50,581 nt of DNA from Dactylosporangium sp. AC04546 (GCF_022095675.1 NZ_JAHYSG010000088.1:1-50581); one strand, 5' to 3'; positions 8,296 to 16,936 are shown, counted from the first letter of the stretch. Notes: generated by a model not told the origin, from the letters alone. Made by a program: numbers and translations.

Positions 8296-10275
8296 TGCGT
8301 CCGCCCAGTCGTCGTCGTGGGCGGCCGGGCGCTGGGCCGGGGCGGGCGCCGGGGCGTCCTTCGCCGGCGTGGCAGCGGTGGCGGTGGCCGCCGCGAGGCG
8401 GTCGACGTCGCGGGCCAGCGCCGTGATCCGGCCCCGGGCCCGCACGATCGGCGTCTTCTCGGCGTTGAGCTCGGCGGTGCGCTGCCGCGCCTTCTCCTGG
8501 GTGGCCTGCCGCGCGTCGGCGAGCCGCGGCAGCAGGTCGCGTACCGTCTCGCGCTCCTGCGCGATGCGGCTGTCGAGCTCGGCGACGACGGACCGGGCGA
8601 ACACCCGCATCGCCTCCTGCACCGCCGACGTGACGTGCCGGCGCTGCTCCTGCTCCAGCAGCCGCAGCTCGCTCTGCAGGCTGCTGCGGCGCGACTGCCG
8701 GTCGGCCTTGCGCTCGTCGACCTTGCCGCTGCGGTAGCCGACCGCGCTGCCGAAGAGGCTGCCGAGGGCGCTGCCGATGACGGTGCCGACGCCCGGCATG
8801 AGGATGCTGCCGAGGAAGCCGCCGATCGCCGCGCCGACGCCGCTGCCCAGGCCGGCGTCGCGCAGCTTGCGCTTCATCGCGTTGGGCCGGTTCTCGCCGT
8901 GCAGGTCGCCGTGGACGTCCAGGTGCGGCACCGGCGGGTCGGGCAGCCGCCCGAGCTGCGGGTGGCCCAGGTCGAGGCCGTTGCGGGCGGTGAAGTCGCG
9001 CAGCACGCCGGCGGCGGCCCGGCCGGCCTGCTCGTTGAGCTCGCCGATGACCTGGGCGGCGTCGGCGGTGAGCTGGCCGACGAGCCGGTCCGGGTTGTAC
9101 AGGTAGGTGTCGTCGCGCAGGTACTCGGTGTTGAACACCTGCCAGACCTTGTCGAGCCGCTGCTGGCCCTGGTTGGCCAGCTGCCGGCCGATGCCGCCCA
9201 GCTCGTCGGCGAGGTCGCGCCGCCAGCCGGCCGAGCCCTGCTGGAGCTCGGTGAGCTTGGCCTGGCGCTCCTCGGCCTGCTTGGTGAGCTCGCCGACCTT
9301 CTGCTTGGTCTCGTCGGCGAGCGCCTCGATCGCCTCGTCGAGCGGCGTCTGCAGGCCATGGGCGCCGCGCTCCAGCTCGCCGAGCGCGTCGCCGAGCAGC
9401 CGCTTGGCCCGCCACCGGCCGAGCGAGGTCCACAGCCGGGTCTCGAACTCGACGAAGTTCGACAGCTCCAGGTCCTCGTCCTCGCCGTCGACGAGGTAGT
9501 CGCGCTTGGCGTGCGCGGACACGGGGGTGATGACCACCCGCTCCAGCGGCCAGCCGAGCGTGTCGGCGATCTTCCGGCGGGCGTTGGCGAGCATCGTGGT
9601 GAAGTCGGCGACGCCGTCGGTCTTGGTGAGCACGAACTGCAGCGCGTCGGCCGAGTCGCCGGCCGCGACGGCGTCGGCGGCGCGGCCGAGGAACCGCAGC
9701 TCGCTCTCCAGCAGAGGCTGGGTCGCGTCGGCGACGAACACGATCGCGTCGGCGCTGGGCAGGAACGCCATGGTGATCGCGGTGTGCTCCTGGTGGACGC
9801 TGCCGACGCCGGGCGTGTCGACGAGCGTGAGGCCCGAGGCGAGCTTCGGGTTCGGCGTGGTCACGCTGAGCAGCCGGGCCCGGCGGGTGTTGTGCGGGTT
9901 GCCGCTCTCGGTGACGTACCTGGCGATCTCGTCGCGGCCGATCGACAGCGTCTCGGTCGCGCCCTTCGCGTCGATCAGGACGTCGATCTCCTCCTTCGGC
10001 CCGTACGAGACCGTCGTCACCGCGTTGGTGGCGATCTCGCCGGCCTCCGGGAAGAGCAGCGGCGCCCGCCACTCGTCGAGCAGCGCGTTGAGCAGGCTGG
10101 ACTTGCCCCGTTTGAACTCGCCGCAGACGACCACGGTCAGCCGCCCGTCGGCCAGGCGCTGGTGGGCGGCGTCGAGCCGGCCGACGGCCGTCGTCGCGCC
10201 GCGCCGCCGGGCCGTGTCCGTCAGCTCGCCGAAGAGGGCGAGCACGTCATCACGTACCGCGTCGAAATCCCGCAT
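8293..10275 (-). CDS. Dynamin-like GTPase with glycine-rich hydrophobic paddle (660 residues)
   Basis: G1 is 'GEFKRGKSS' at residues 52-60, G3 'DTPGVGS' at 153-159 and G4 'TKTD' at 217-220. A long coiled-coil stalk follows (about 300-370). A glycine-rich hydrophobic stretch at about 468-508 ('GVGAAIGGFLGSILMPG', 'GTVIGSALGSLFGSAVG') resembles the membrane-inserting paddle of bacterial dynamins such as BDLP and LeoA. A second coiled coil and an Ala/Pro tail end the protein. It probably assembles on the inner membrane. It is the first of two dynamin-like genes in the cluster. The second lacks a clear paddle, so the two may form a hetero-oligomer. Confidence 0.88.
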   Translation of the reverse strand: MRDFDAVRDDVLALFGELTDTARRRGATTAVGRLDAAHQRLADGRLTVVVCGEFKRGKSSLLNALLDEWRAPLLFPEAGEIATNAVTTVSYGPKEEIDVLIDAKGATETLSIGRDEIARYVTESGNPHNTRRARLLSVTTPNPKLASGLTLVDTPGVGSVHQEHTAITMAFLPSADAIVFVADATQPLLESELRFLGRAADAVAAGDSADALQFVLTKTDGVADFTTMLANARRKIADTLGWPLERVVITPVSAHAKRDYLVDGEDEDLELSNFVEFETRLWTSLGRWRAKRLLGDALGELERGAHGLQTPLDEAIEALADETKQKVGELTKQAEERQAKLTELQQGSAGWRRDLADELGGIGRQLANQGQQRLDKVWQVFNTEYLRDDTYLYNPDRLVGQLTADAAQVIGELNEQAGRAAAGVLRDFTARNGLDLGHPQLGRLPDPPVPHLDVHGDLHGENRPNAMKRKLRDAGLGSGVGAAIGGFLGSILMPGVGTVIGSALGSLFGSAVGYRSGKVDERKADRQSRRSSLQSELRLLEQEQRRHVTSAVQEAMRVFARSVVAELDSRIAQERETVRDLLPRLADARQATQEKARQRTAELNAEKTPIVRARGRITALARDVDRLAAATATAATPAKDAPAPAPAQRPAAHDDDWADA

Positions 10276-10338
10276 CCCCGAGACCCTTCCCTGTGGTGGT
10301 GCGGTTCAGATCGGCCCGGCCCCGCGGATTGTTCCCGG

Positions 10339-10626
10339 TCACCAGAGATCCTCGTCGTCGTGCTCGGTGCCGTCGTAGGCGCCGTCCGATCCGTCCTCGA
10401 CATCGGGCACGTCCTCGTACCCGGGGTCGTCGAAGCCGTCGGCGGCCACGTCGACGATGTCCTCGCCGGGGTCGAACGCCACGTCGAGCAGGTGCGCCCA
10501 GTCCTCCTCGGGCAGCTGCGGCACCGGCGCCCCGATGCCGTCGCGCAGCGCCGCGAGGTCCTGCGGGCTCACCGCCGTGTCGGGGTCGAGGTCGGGGAAC
10601 ACCGACATGTCCAGCCACTCGGTCAT
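10339..10626 (-). CDS. Small acidic protein coupled to the ECF sigma gene
   Basis: 95 residues, strongly acidic, with Asp/Glu runs near the C-terminus ('DDPGYEDVPDVEDG', 'EHDDEDLW'). Its ATG at 10626 overlaps the stop of the sigma-factor gene in an ATGA. An anti-sigma gene usually occupies this position, but it lacks Cys, the HxxxCxxC zinc motif and any membrane span. It might be an unusual sigma antagonist or a structural partner of the GTPases. There is no family assignment. Confidence 0.65.
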   Translation of the reverse strand: MTEWLDMSVFPDLDPDTAVSPQDLAALRDGIGAPVPQLPEEDWAHLLDVAFDPGEDIVDVAADGFDDPGYEDVPDVEDGSDGAYDGTEHDDEDLW

Positions 10627-11159
10627 GCGTCGGCCCCCCGCAGCAGTGCCACGAGCGCCTGGCGGGCCCGGGAGATGCGGCTCTTCACCGTGTTGAGCGG
10701 GATCTGGAGGATCTCGGCGATCTCCTCGTACGAGTGGTCGGCGCACTCGCGCAGCACGATCGCCGCCCGGTACTGCGGGGGCAGCCGGCGCAGCGCCGCC
10801 TGCACGGCGAGCCGGTCGGCGATCGCGTCGGCGTGCCCGGGCGCGCCGCTGGTCGGCGGGGTCAGCTCGAACGGGTCGACGGGCTGCGGCCGGTCGGCGC
10901 CGCGCTGCGCCTCGGCGACGGCGGCGTTCACCGCGATGCGGTACAGCCAGGTCGAGAACCGGGCGTCGCCGCGGAACTTCGGCAGCCCGCGCCATGCCCG
11001 GATGAGGGTCTCCTGGAGCGCGTCGGCGGCCGCCTGCGGCTCGCCGGTGATGCGCAGGCACACGGCGTGGATCATCGAGCGGTGCCGGGTGACGAGCTCG
11101 GCGAACGCCGCCTGGTCGCCGGCCGCGCCACGCGTGACCAGGGTCGTCTCGTCTTCCAC
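10623..11159 (-). CDS. ECF-type RNA polymerase sigma factor
   Basis: 178 residues with both expected regions. Sigma-2 includes 'DALQETLIRAWRGLPKFRG' and 'FSTWLYRIAVNAAV'. Sigma-4 includes 'LPPQYRAAIVLRECADHSY', 'EEIAEILQIPLNTVKSRISR'. The start is GTG 11159 with AGGTGA just upstream. It leads a minus-strand cluster with a small acidic protein, two dynamin-like GTPases and a C39-like protein, and probably drives expression of that cluster. Confidence 0.93.
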   Translation of the reverse strand: MEDETTLVTRGAAGDQAAFAELVTRHRSMIHAVCLRITGEPQAAADALQETLIRAWRGLPKFRGDARFSTWLYRIAVNAAVAEAQRGADRPQPVDPFELTPPTSGAPGHADAIADRLAVQAALRRLPPQYRAAIVLRECADHSYEEIAEILQIPLNTVKSRISRARQALVALLRGADA

Positions 11160-11242
11160 CCGTCACCTGACCGTGCGTGTGCCCGCCGAATGCTCGTGAT
11201 CACGGTAGCCGCCGCCCACCTGGAACACGGTCGCACGAGCGG

Positions 11243-11443
11243 TTACTTCGGCTCGACCGTCTCGCCGGTTACGGTGTCGTAGTACTCGTTGTACGAGGTC
11301 GACCAGGCGACCGGGTTGCCGTCCTCCGTCTGGCCGTCGACGTCGAGCGCCGTCCCCAGCAGCTGGTCCGGATCGTCCTCGGCGACCGGTTCGCTGTGGT
11401 CCTCGTGCACGTCGGCGAAGCCGTCGTCGTCCCAGTCCTGCAT
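11243..11443 (-). CDS. Small acidic protein, 66 residues
   Basis: It starts at ATG 11443 with AAGGAG seven bases upstream. Highly acidic, with 'WDDDGFADVHEDHSEP' and a C-terminal 'STSYNEYYDTVTGETVEP'. There is no Cys and no membrane span. The composition resembles the 95-residue protein at 10339-10626. It lies upstream of the sigma gene on the same strand, about 80 bp away, and is divergent from the XRE regulator. Function unknown. Confidence 0.6.
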   Translation of the reverse strand: MQDWDDDGFADVHEDHSEPVAEDDPDQLLGTALDVDGQTEDGNPVAWSTSYNEYYDTVTGETVEPK

Positions 11444-11482
11444 GTCAAGCTCCTTCCCCGTCGGGTCACTTCCGGTCTGATC

Positions 11483-11518
11483 GCAGCCGGCTCGGAAAAA
11501 GTTCCCGGCTGCTACCGT
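11483..11518 (+). promoter_or_regulatory. Operator-like inverted repeat and -10 box before the XRE regulator
   Basis: GCAGCCGG (11483-11490) pairs perfectly with CCGGCTGC (11505-11512), with 14 bases between. TACCGT (11513-11518) follows directly and lies 7 bases before the ATG at 11526, suggesting a leaderless, possibly autoregulated promoter. Confidence 0.5.
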
Positions 11519-11525
11519 CGGATCC

Positions 11526-12416
11526 ATGCCCGGTGACCGGCTCTCCCCGTCCGGTGCCCGGCGGCGGCTCCGCACGGCGCTGCGGGAGTCCCGCGAGGTC
11601 GCCAGCATGACGCAGCGGGAGGTCGCGGAGCGGCTCCAATGGTCGCTCTCCAAGCTCATGCGCATGGAGAGCGGCGCGGTGTCGATCGCGCCGCGGGACG
11701 TGCAGCTCCTGTGCGGCCTGTACGAGCTCGGTGCGGCCGTGACGGAGCGTCTGGCCGGACACGCGACGGCCGGGCAGGAGAAGTCCTGGTGGTTCGAGTA
11801 CCGCGAACACCTGACGCAGTCCAGCGCCGCGTTGATCGATCTGGAGTCGGATGCCGTCAGGATCCGTCAGTTCGCGACGCTGACGGTGCCCGGCCAGCTG
11901 CAGACCGCTCGATACGCCGAGGCGGTGCTGCGCTTCGCGGGCGAGCTCGTCACCGGAGCCGCCGACGAGCAACGCATCGCCACCGGCGTCGTGGTCCGGC
12001 AGCGACGCCGCAGCACGTACGAGGGCCCGGACGCACCCGAGCTGTCGGTCGTGCTCGACGAGGCGGTGCTCTACCGGCTGACGGGGTCCGCCGCCGTCAT
12101 GGCCGAGCAGCTCCTCCTGGTCGCCGAGTTCGCGCGGCGGCCGCGGATCGACATCCGCGTGCTGCCGCTGGAGGCCGGGGTGCACCTGGCGAACGGTGAC
12201 TTCGTCCTGGCCGACCTCGACGACGGCACCGCGGCCCTCTACCTGGAGGCCCTCACCGAGGACACCGCGGTGGAGAGCCCGTCACAGGTCGCAGCGTACT
12301 CCCGAGCGTTCGACGCGCTGCGGCGGCGGGCGCTCGATCCGACCCGGACGAACCACCTCCTGCACCGGGTCGCCGCCCAATACGCCGCCGGCGAGCACGT
12401 CCGGCCGTGGCTGTGA
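11526..12416 (+). CDS. XRE-family regulator with DUF5753 domain
   Basis: 296 residues. The N-terminal HTH (about 14-70) includes 'MTQREVAERLQWSLSKLMRM'. The rest matches the DUF5753 sensor typical of actinobacterial XRE regulators, with 'EYREHLTQSSAALIDLES', 'TLTVPGQLQTARYAEAVL' and the C-terminal 'YSRAFDALRRRALDP'. Such proteins often pair with a downstream DUF397 gene, and none is present here. Its 3' end overlaps the convergent NACHT NTPase gene by 135 bp. It may control that unit, which is inference from position only. Confidence 0.9.
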   Translation: MPGDRLSPSGARRRLRTALRESREVASMTQREVAERLQWSLSKLMRMESGAVSIAPRDVQLLCGLYELGAAVTERLAGHATAGQEKSWWFEYREHLTQSSAALIDLESDAVRIRQFATLTVPGQLQTARYAEAVLRFAGELVTGAADEQRIATGVVVRQRRRSTYEGPDAPELSVVLDEAVLYRLTGSAAVMAEQLLLVAEFARRPRIDIRVLPLEAGVHLANGDFVLADLDDGTAALYLEALTEDTAVESPSQVAAYSRAFDALRRRALDPTRTNHLLHRVAAQYAAGEHVRPWL

Positions 12417-15080
12417 GAAGCCGATCAACCGGTCGTCGTCCATGTCGTCGTCGGCGGCGTCGGGCTCCGCGTCCTGCCGGTCCGGGCTCAGCAGCACGTG
12501 CCACTGGCCACTGTCGGGGAAGCTGTCGGGGCGGCCGAGCAACAGGCCCTTCGCGACGCTGCGCCACGGCGCCGGTTCCAGCCCGGCCCGCCACAGCCGC
12601 ACCGACGAGCGCCACCAGCGAGCGCTGTCCTGACCGTCGGGCGTGAGCCGGTCGACCGGGCACGCGCGGCCCAGCGCCGCCGCGAGAGTGACGAGGTTGA
12701 CGCTGTACGCCGCCACCGCCCGCACGACGTCGGCCCCGGCCGGCTCGTAACGGGTGTACGCGCCGGCGGCTCGTTCCCGTGCCCGTCCGAGTAGCTCACA
12801 GACGACGCCCTCGAGTCGCTTGCGCCGTTCGGGCGGCAGGCTGTCGGCGATCTCCTCGACGAAGTCGACGATCTGACGGCGCTGCAGCAGTGGTTGGTAG
12901 GACAGCAGCGCGCGGAGCATGCTGTCGTCGGCCGGTTCGTGTGCCGACGGGTCGGAGGCGTACAGGTCGGCGGCGGCGAGGTAGCCGTCGACGAGCCTCA
13001 GTGACCGCTCGGCGATCAGGAACTCGCCGAAGGTGGCGTGCAGGAACTCGTAGGTGCGCCGTCCGTTGCCGCTGTTCTCGTCGGCCTCGGCGACGTGGAC
13101 GAAGAAGAAGTCGGCGACCGTCCGCTGGGCGAGGCTCAGCGGCGCGTTGAGCCCGGTCGCCGGGCGGGCCTCGGCGCCGCGGCCGAGGGCCTGGAGGTCG
13201 CGCTCCAGGTCGGCCTCGCGGGTGTGCTGCAGGCCCCGGTTGAACATCGCGAACGCTGCGACGCTGAGCCGCCAGCGCTGCTCCGCCAGCAGGCGGGGCA
13301 CGACCGCCGGATCGGGTGGACGCTCCGGCTTGTCGATCACCTGCCGGCGGATGAACGTGTCGAGGAGCCGCTCGTAGAGCGCCGCGGTGGACAGGCTCCG
13401 GTCCCGGCGCGACAGACCGCCGTGCCCGGCGGCGTAGATGGCGAGCATGGTCAGCAGCAGCGGCTGGCCGGCGAGGGCCCGGTGCGCGCCGACCGCGGCC
13501 GGGGTGAGCTGGCGGAATCCGGGGCGGCCCGCGTTGGCGGCGTTCCAGTTGCCGATCCACTCCGCGATCTGCTCGTCGCCGAAGTCCTCCAGCTTGACCA
13601 GCGTCGAACCGTCGGGGATGCGCGCCCGGTCGGCGACGAGGGTCCGGGAGGTGACGACGACCGCGACCGCGCGGCCCAGGTCGTGCTCCTCTTCCTGGAA
13701 GCGCTGTACCTCGGCCAGGTACCCGGACTGCGTCGCACCGGTCGCCTGGACCAGCTCGTCGAACCCGTCGAGCACGACGACCCGGGTGAGGTTCGCACTC
13801 TCGTCGGCGAGCCGGCCCCACGACACCGTGTCGTGCAGGATGTCCCGCAACGCGCTCTCGACCTGGCTGAGCACCCGGTCCTCCGGGTTCACCCGGCGCA
13901 GCTGCACCGGCACCACCATGAACCCCGCCGGTGGCAGCCGGGCCGCGAGGACCTCGCTCACCAGCGACTTGCCCGCACCGGGGTGGCCGAGCAGGAGGAG
14001 CGGGCGCAGCGCGGCGACGGGATGCGCGAGGTGTCCGGCCAGGAACTCGTCGAGGCCGGTCCGTACCGGCAGCTCCTCCCACCAGGTCTCCGACGACGCG
14101 ACGACGCCGGGGCCGGCGACCGCCGTCCGGAACGACGGCGTCACGAACCCCTCGGCGACCGACGGGAACGACAGGCCGTCCGGCACCATGGACGAGCGCA
14201 GCAGCGGCTTGCGCAGGACTGCACCGGCCGCGGCGACGAGCTTCGCGCGGTACGAGGTCCGCTCGGGCGTGGCGTCGGGAACGGTGAGGGCGAGCAGGTC
14301 GTAGAGCTTGCCGAGAGTCTCCGAATGCGCGTTCAGCGCCGAGGTCACCCGCGCGCCGACCGCGCCGACGTCGAACTGGGTCGCGGCGTGCGCGCCGAGC
14401 GCCGCCCAGATGAAGAACTCCGGCGCGTCGGTGGCGAGGCGCAGGTAGCGGTCGCGGTACAGCCGCTCCCAGCGGTCCAGGACGTCGGTCTGCAGCCGGG
14501 CCGAGTCGACCCGGAGGCGCTGCCACGCGGCCAGGCCCTCGAAGAACGCCACCGCACCGCCGATCAGCTCGCGGACCCTCGGCGCCAGCGCGTCGCGAAG
14601 GTTCTCCTCGAAGCCCCGGCTCGGTGCCGGCAGACTCAGCTCGGTGCGGTTGAGCTGGTCGATCCAGCTCACCTGGGTGATGACCGTGCCCCGGGATGTG
14701 GCCAGCCGCAGCTTCTCCTCGTCGGTCACGGCGAGCGTGCGGAACCGGGCCCCCGCGTGCTCCTCGATCGCGTCGAACAGTGCCGAGACGACGAGCGTCG
14801 TGTGGGCGGCGGCGATGAGGTCGTGCCGGTCGCGGCCGGTGCTGCCGCGCAGCCGGTCGGCGATACGCCCGGCCAGCCGGCTCAGGATGCCCTTCAGCTC
14901 CTGTTTGGCGTCGACCAGGGCGAGCGCGCCGGGGAACACGACAGCGCCGAGCAGGATACCGGCGCCGGCGAGCCGGTCCAGCGCCTCGACGAACGGCCGA
15001 TCCTGCCGTCCCAGCAGCGCCGTGGCACCGGCGTAGGTCAATGGAGTGACGCCCACGCGACCGACCGTAGCGTACGTCAC
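12282..15080 (-). CDS. NACHT/STAND NTPase
   Basis: 932 residues. The start is GTG 15080, whose GTGA overlaps the stop of the Hsp70-like gene (15077-15079). The longer open frame upstream is a shadow of that gene. The N-terminal ~330 residues are helical with a hydrophobic stretch ('AGAGILLGAVVFPGALAL'), resembling NACHT-associated N-terminal helical regions. The Walker A 'GHPGAGKS' is at 365-372. The NACHT-type Walker B 'VVVLDGFDEL' has its Asp at about 438. A sensor region includes 'VVVTSRT'. The part after the winged-helix region has no recognisable repeats. STAND NTPases act as switches that oligomerise on ligand sensing, often in defence or cell-death signalling. The last ~45 residues are encoded antisense to the XRE gene and have a different composition, so the original C-terminus may have been lost or altered. 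Confidence 0.87.
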   Translation of the reverse strand: MTYATVGRVGVTPLTYAGATALLGRQDRPFVEALDRLAGAGILLGAVVFPGALALVDAKQELKGILSRLAGRIADRLRGSTGRDRHDLIAAAHTTLVVSALFDAIEEHAGARFRTLAVTDEEKLRLATSRGTVITQVSWIDQLNRTELSLPAPSRGFEENLRDALAPRVRELIGGAVAFFEGLAAWQRLRVDSARLQTDVLDRWERLYRDRYLRLATDAPEFFIWAALGAHAATQFDVGAVGARVTSALNAHSETLGKLYDLLALTVPDATPERTSYRAKLVAAAGAVLRKPLLRSSMVPDGLSFPSVAEGFVTPSFRTAVAGPGVVASSETWWEELPVRTGLDEFLAGHLAHPVAALRPLLLLGHPGAGKSLVSEVLAARLPPAGFMVVPVQLRRVNPEDRVLSQVESALRDILHDTVSWGRLADESANLTRVVVLDGFDELVQATGATQSGYLAEVQRFQEEEHDLGRAVAVVVTSRTLVADRARIPDGSTLVKLEDFGDEQIAEWIGNWNAANAGRPGFRQLTPAAVGAHRALAGQPLLLTMLAIYAAGHGGLSRRDRSLSTAALYERLLDTFIRRQVIDKPERPPDPAVVPRLLAEQRWRLSVAAFAMFNRGLQHTREADLERDLQALGRGAEARPATGLNAPLSLAQRTVADFFFVHVAEADENSGNGRRTYEFLHATFGEFLIAERSLRLVDGYLAAADLYASDPSAHEPADDSMLRALLSYQPLLQRRQIVDFVEEIADSLPPERRKRLEGVVCELLGRARERAAGAYTRYEPAGADVVRAVAAYSVNLVTLAAALGRACPVDRLTPDGQDSARWWRSSVRLWRAGLEPAPWRSVAKGLLLGRPDSFPDSGQWHVLLSPDRQDAEPDAADDDMDDDRLIGFSQPRPDVLAGGVLGGDPVQEVVRPGRIERPPPQRVERSGVRCDL

Positions 15081-16936
15081 TCCGAAGTCGTCACCAGCCA
15101 GTCGCCGTCGGCCACCGGGCCGCCCGGGTCCGCGTGGTGGGCGAGCACCGTCCCGGCCCGGTCCGGGGCGGTGAGCCGCCACAGCGTGCCGTCGGCCGCG
15201 CGCACCAGGGCGAGCGGGGCGCCCGCGGCGTACCGCCCGTCCACCTCGACCAGCCAGCGCACCAGCCGCCCGCCGCCGGTCGGGACCGCCCAGCTCAGCG
15301 GCGTGCGGGCCGGCCGGGGCCGGTCGGCCGCGACCGTGCGCACCGTCCCGGCGCGGGTGGCGGCGCCCCGCACGACGGCGAGGTCGGGGTCCTCGGGCCG
15401 GCGCAGCGGCCGGGCGAGGCGGGCCGTGAGCCGGTCGGCGACGGCCGGCATCCGCGTCGTGCCGCCCACCAGCAGTACCGCGGTCAGGTCCGCCGCACCC
15501 ACGCCGCACCGATCGAGCAGGGCCTCGCAGCACTCGACGGTCCGGTCGAGCAGCGGCCGGACCAGCCGCTCGAACGCCACGCGGTCCAGCACCGCCGGCG
15601 GCGCGGCCGGTGAGGGGTAGTCCTCGACCCGGTCGGCCTCGCTGAGCTGGTGCTTGAGCCCGCGCACGAAGTCGGCGAGGTGGAGCCGGGCCCGCAGGGC
15701 GGCGTCGCCGGTGAGCCCGGGCGGCACGACGGCCGCGGTGAACTCCTCGCCGCCCGTGTCGCGCAGGTGGGCGGCGAGCAGGGCGTCGACGTCCCGGCCG
15801 CCGCAGTCGTCGAGGGCGGCGTGGCCGAGCACCTCGTGCCCGTCGCCGCCGGCGTGCCGGATGAGCGCGGCGTCGAAGGTGCCGCCGCCGAAGTCGTAGA
15901 CGAGCACCAGGTCGCCGGCCCCGAACGCGCTGCCGGTGAGCGGCCCGAGGCCCGCCGCGACCGGCTCGGCCAGCAGCTCCACCTCGGCGAAGCCGGCCGC
16001 CTCGCCGGCCGCGACCAGGTCCGCGGCGCGCGGGTCGCCGGGCCCGTGGCTGGCCGGGACGGTGAGCAGCAGCCGCCGCACGGGCCGCTCGGCCTGCTGC
16101 TCGGCGAGCGCGCCGAACTGCCGCAGCAGCGCCGCGACGAGCTCCCGCGGCGCGTACTCGCGGTCACCGAGCGGCACGGGCGCGGCCTGCCCGAGGTCGC
16201 GCTTGAACTCCGTCCGGTACGCGGTCGGCACCGCGCGCTTCCGCGCATTGGCCGCGCTGCCGACCACGAGCCCGTCCCCGTCCCGGCACACCGCGGACGG
16301 CCACGAGTACAGCCCGCTCGCCGGCTCCTTGATCAGCCGCACCTCCCCACCGATCACGACCGCGGCGGACGAGGCCGAGGTCCCGAAGTCCACGACGAGC
16401 ACCGCCTCGGGGCCCGGCGCGGCCTCGGCGGGCGGGGTCGGCAGCGCCGGGCGGGTGACGGTCGCGATCGCCGGACCGCGCTTCCCTCGTGTCACCTCGT
16501 TCACCTGCTGAACGACCGCGGCCAGCGGCAGGCCGATTCCCACCAGGATTCGCGCGCCGTCGCATCCAGGGTTGCGCGCGATGCCGAGCAGCACCTGCTC
16601 CCCACCCGGGACGGCCGCCGGCACCTTTGCCTTCGCCCTCCATGAGATCGTGTTGGTATCGCCGAGGAACGCGCCAAGGGCCAAGCCCACGGTGCCGCCG
16701 ATGATGGCGACCACCCCGCCGTCCCGCAGTTCCCAGTCCGCGCCGGCCACCGCCGCCCGCAGCAGGGTCAGGTCGGCGCCCATGAGCTCCAGCGTGGTCC
16801 AGGCCGCCCCGGTGCTCAGCCTGGACAGGCCCAACAGCAGGTGCGCGGTGCTGACCTGGTCGTGGCCGAGCTGGTCGGCCTCCTCCCGCGCAAGTTTGAG
16901 CACCCGATCGGTGACCATCCCGAAGCCCTGCGTCAT
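15077..16936 (-). CDS. Clp N-domain fused to Hsp70/actin-type ATPase
   Basis: 619 residues from ATG 16936. Residues 1-70 match a Clp_N (ClpR) repeat: 'VTDRVLKLAREEADQLGHD', 'STAHLLLGLSR'. A hydrophobic segment (74-91, 'GVVAIIGGTVGLALGAFL') follows, then a degenerate second Clp_N repeat (to about 150, 'GEQVLLGIARNPGCDGARIL'). After a Pro/Ala linker comes an Hsp70/actin ATPase: phosphate-1 'VVDFGTSASS' (Asp183), phosphate-2 'VYDFGGGTFD' (about 346-355) and adenosine motif 'VLLVGGTTRMP' (487-497). The usual Hsp70 substrate-binding domain is missing; only about 75 residues follow. It is translationally coupled to the downstream NACHT NTPase. This suggests a chaperone-like sensor feeding a STAND switch. 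An alternative in-frame ATG lies at 16957. Confidence 0.82.
   Translation of the reverse strand: MTQGFGMVTDRVLKLAREEADQLGHDQVSTAHLLLGLSRLSTGAAWTTLELMGADLTLLRAAVAGADWELRDGGVVAIIGGTVGLALGAFLGDTNTISWRAKAKVPAAVPGGEQVLLGIARNPGCDGARILVGIGLPLAAVVQQVNEVTRGKRGPAIATVTRPALPTPPAEAAPGPEAVLVVDFGTSASSAAVVIGGEVRLIKEPASGLYSWPSAVCRDGDGLVVGSAANARKRAVPTAYRTEFKRDLGQAAPVPLGDREYAPRELVAALLRQFGALAEQQAERPVRRLLLTVPASHGPGDPRAADLVAAGEAAGFAEVELLAEPVAAGLGPLTGSAFGAGDLVLVYDFGGGTFDAALIRHAGGDGHEVLGHAALDDCGGRDVDALLAAHLRDTGGEEFTAAVVPPGLTGDAALRARLHLADFVRGLKHQLSEADRVEDYPSPAAPPAVLDRVAFERLVRPLLDRTVECCEALLDRCGVGAADLTAVLLVGGTTRMPAVADRLTARLARPLRRPEDPDLAVVRGAATRAGTVRTVAADRPRPARTPLSWAVPTGGGRLVRWLVEVDGRYAAGAPLALVRAADGTLWRLTAPDRAGTVLAHHADPGGPVADGDWLVTTSE

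Noticed and set aside
15081..15533. Upstream extension of the NACHT frame
   Set aside because: Low-complexity Arg/Ala/Pro sequence antisense-like to nothing but overlapping the Hsp70 gene in another frame; the GTGA overlap gives a better start.
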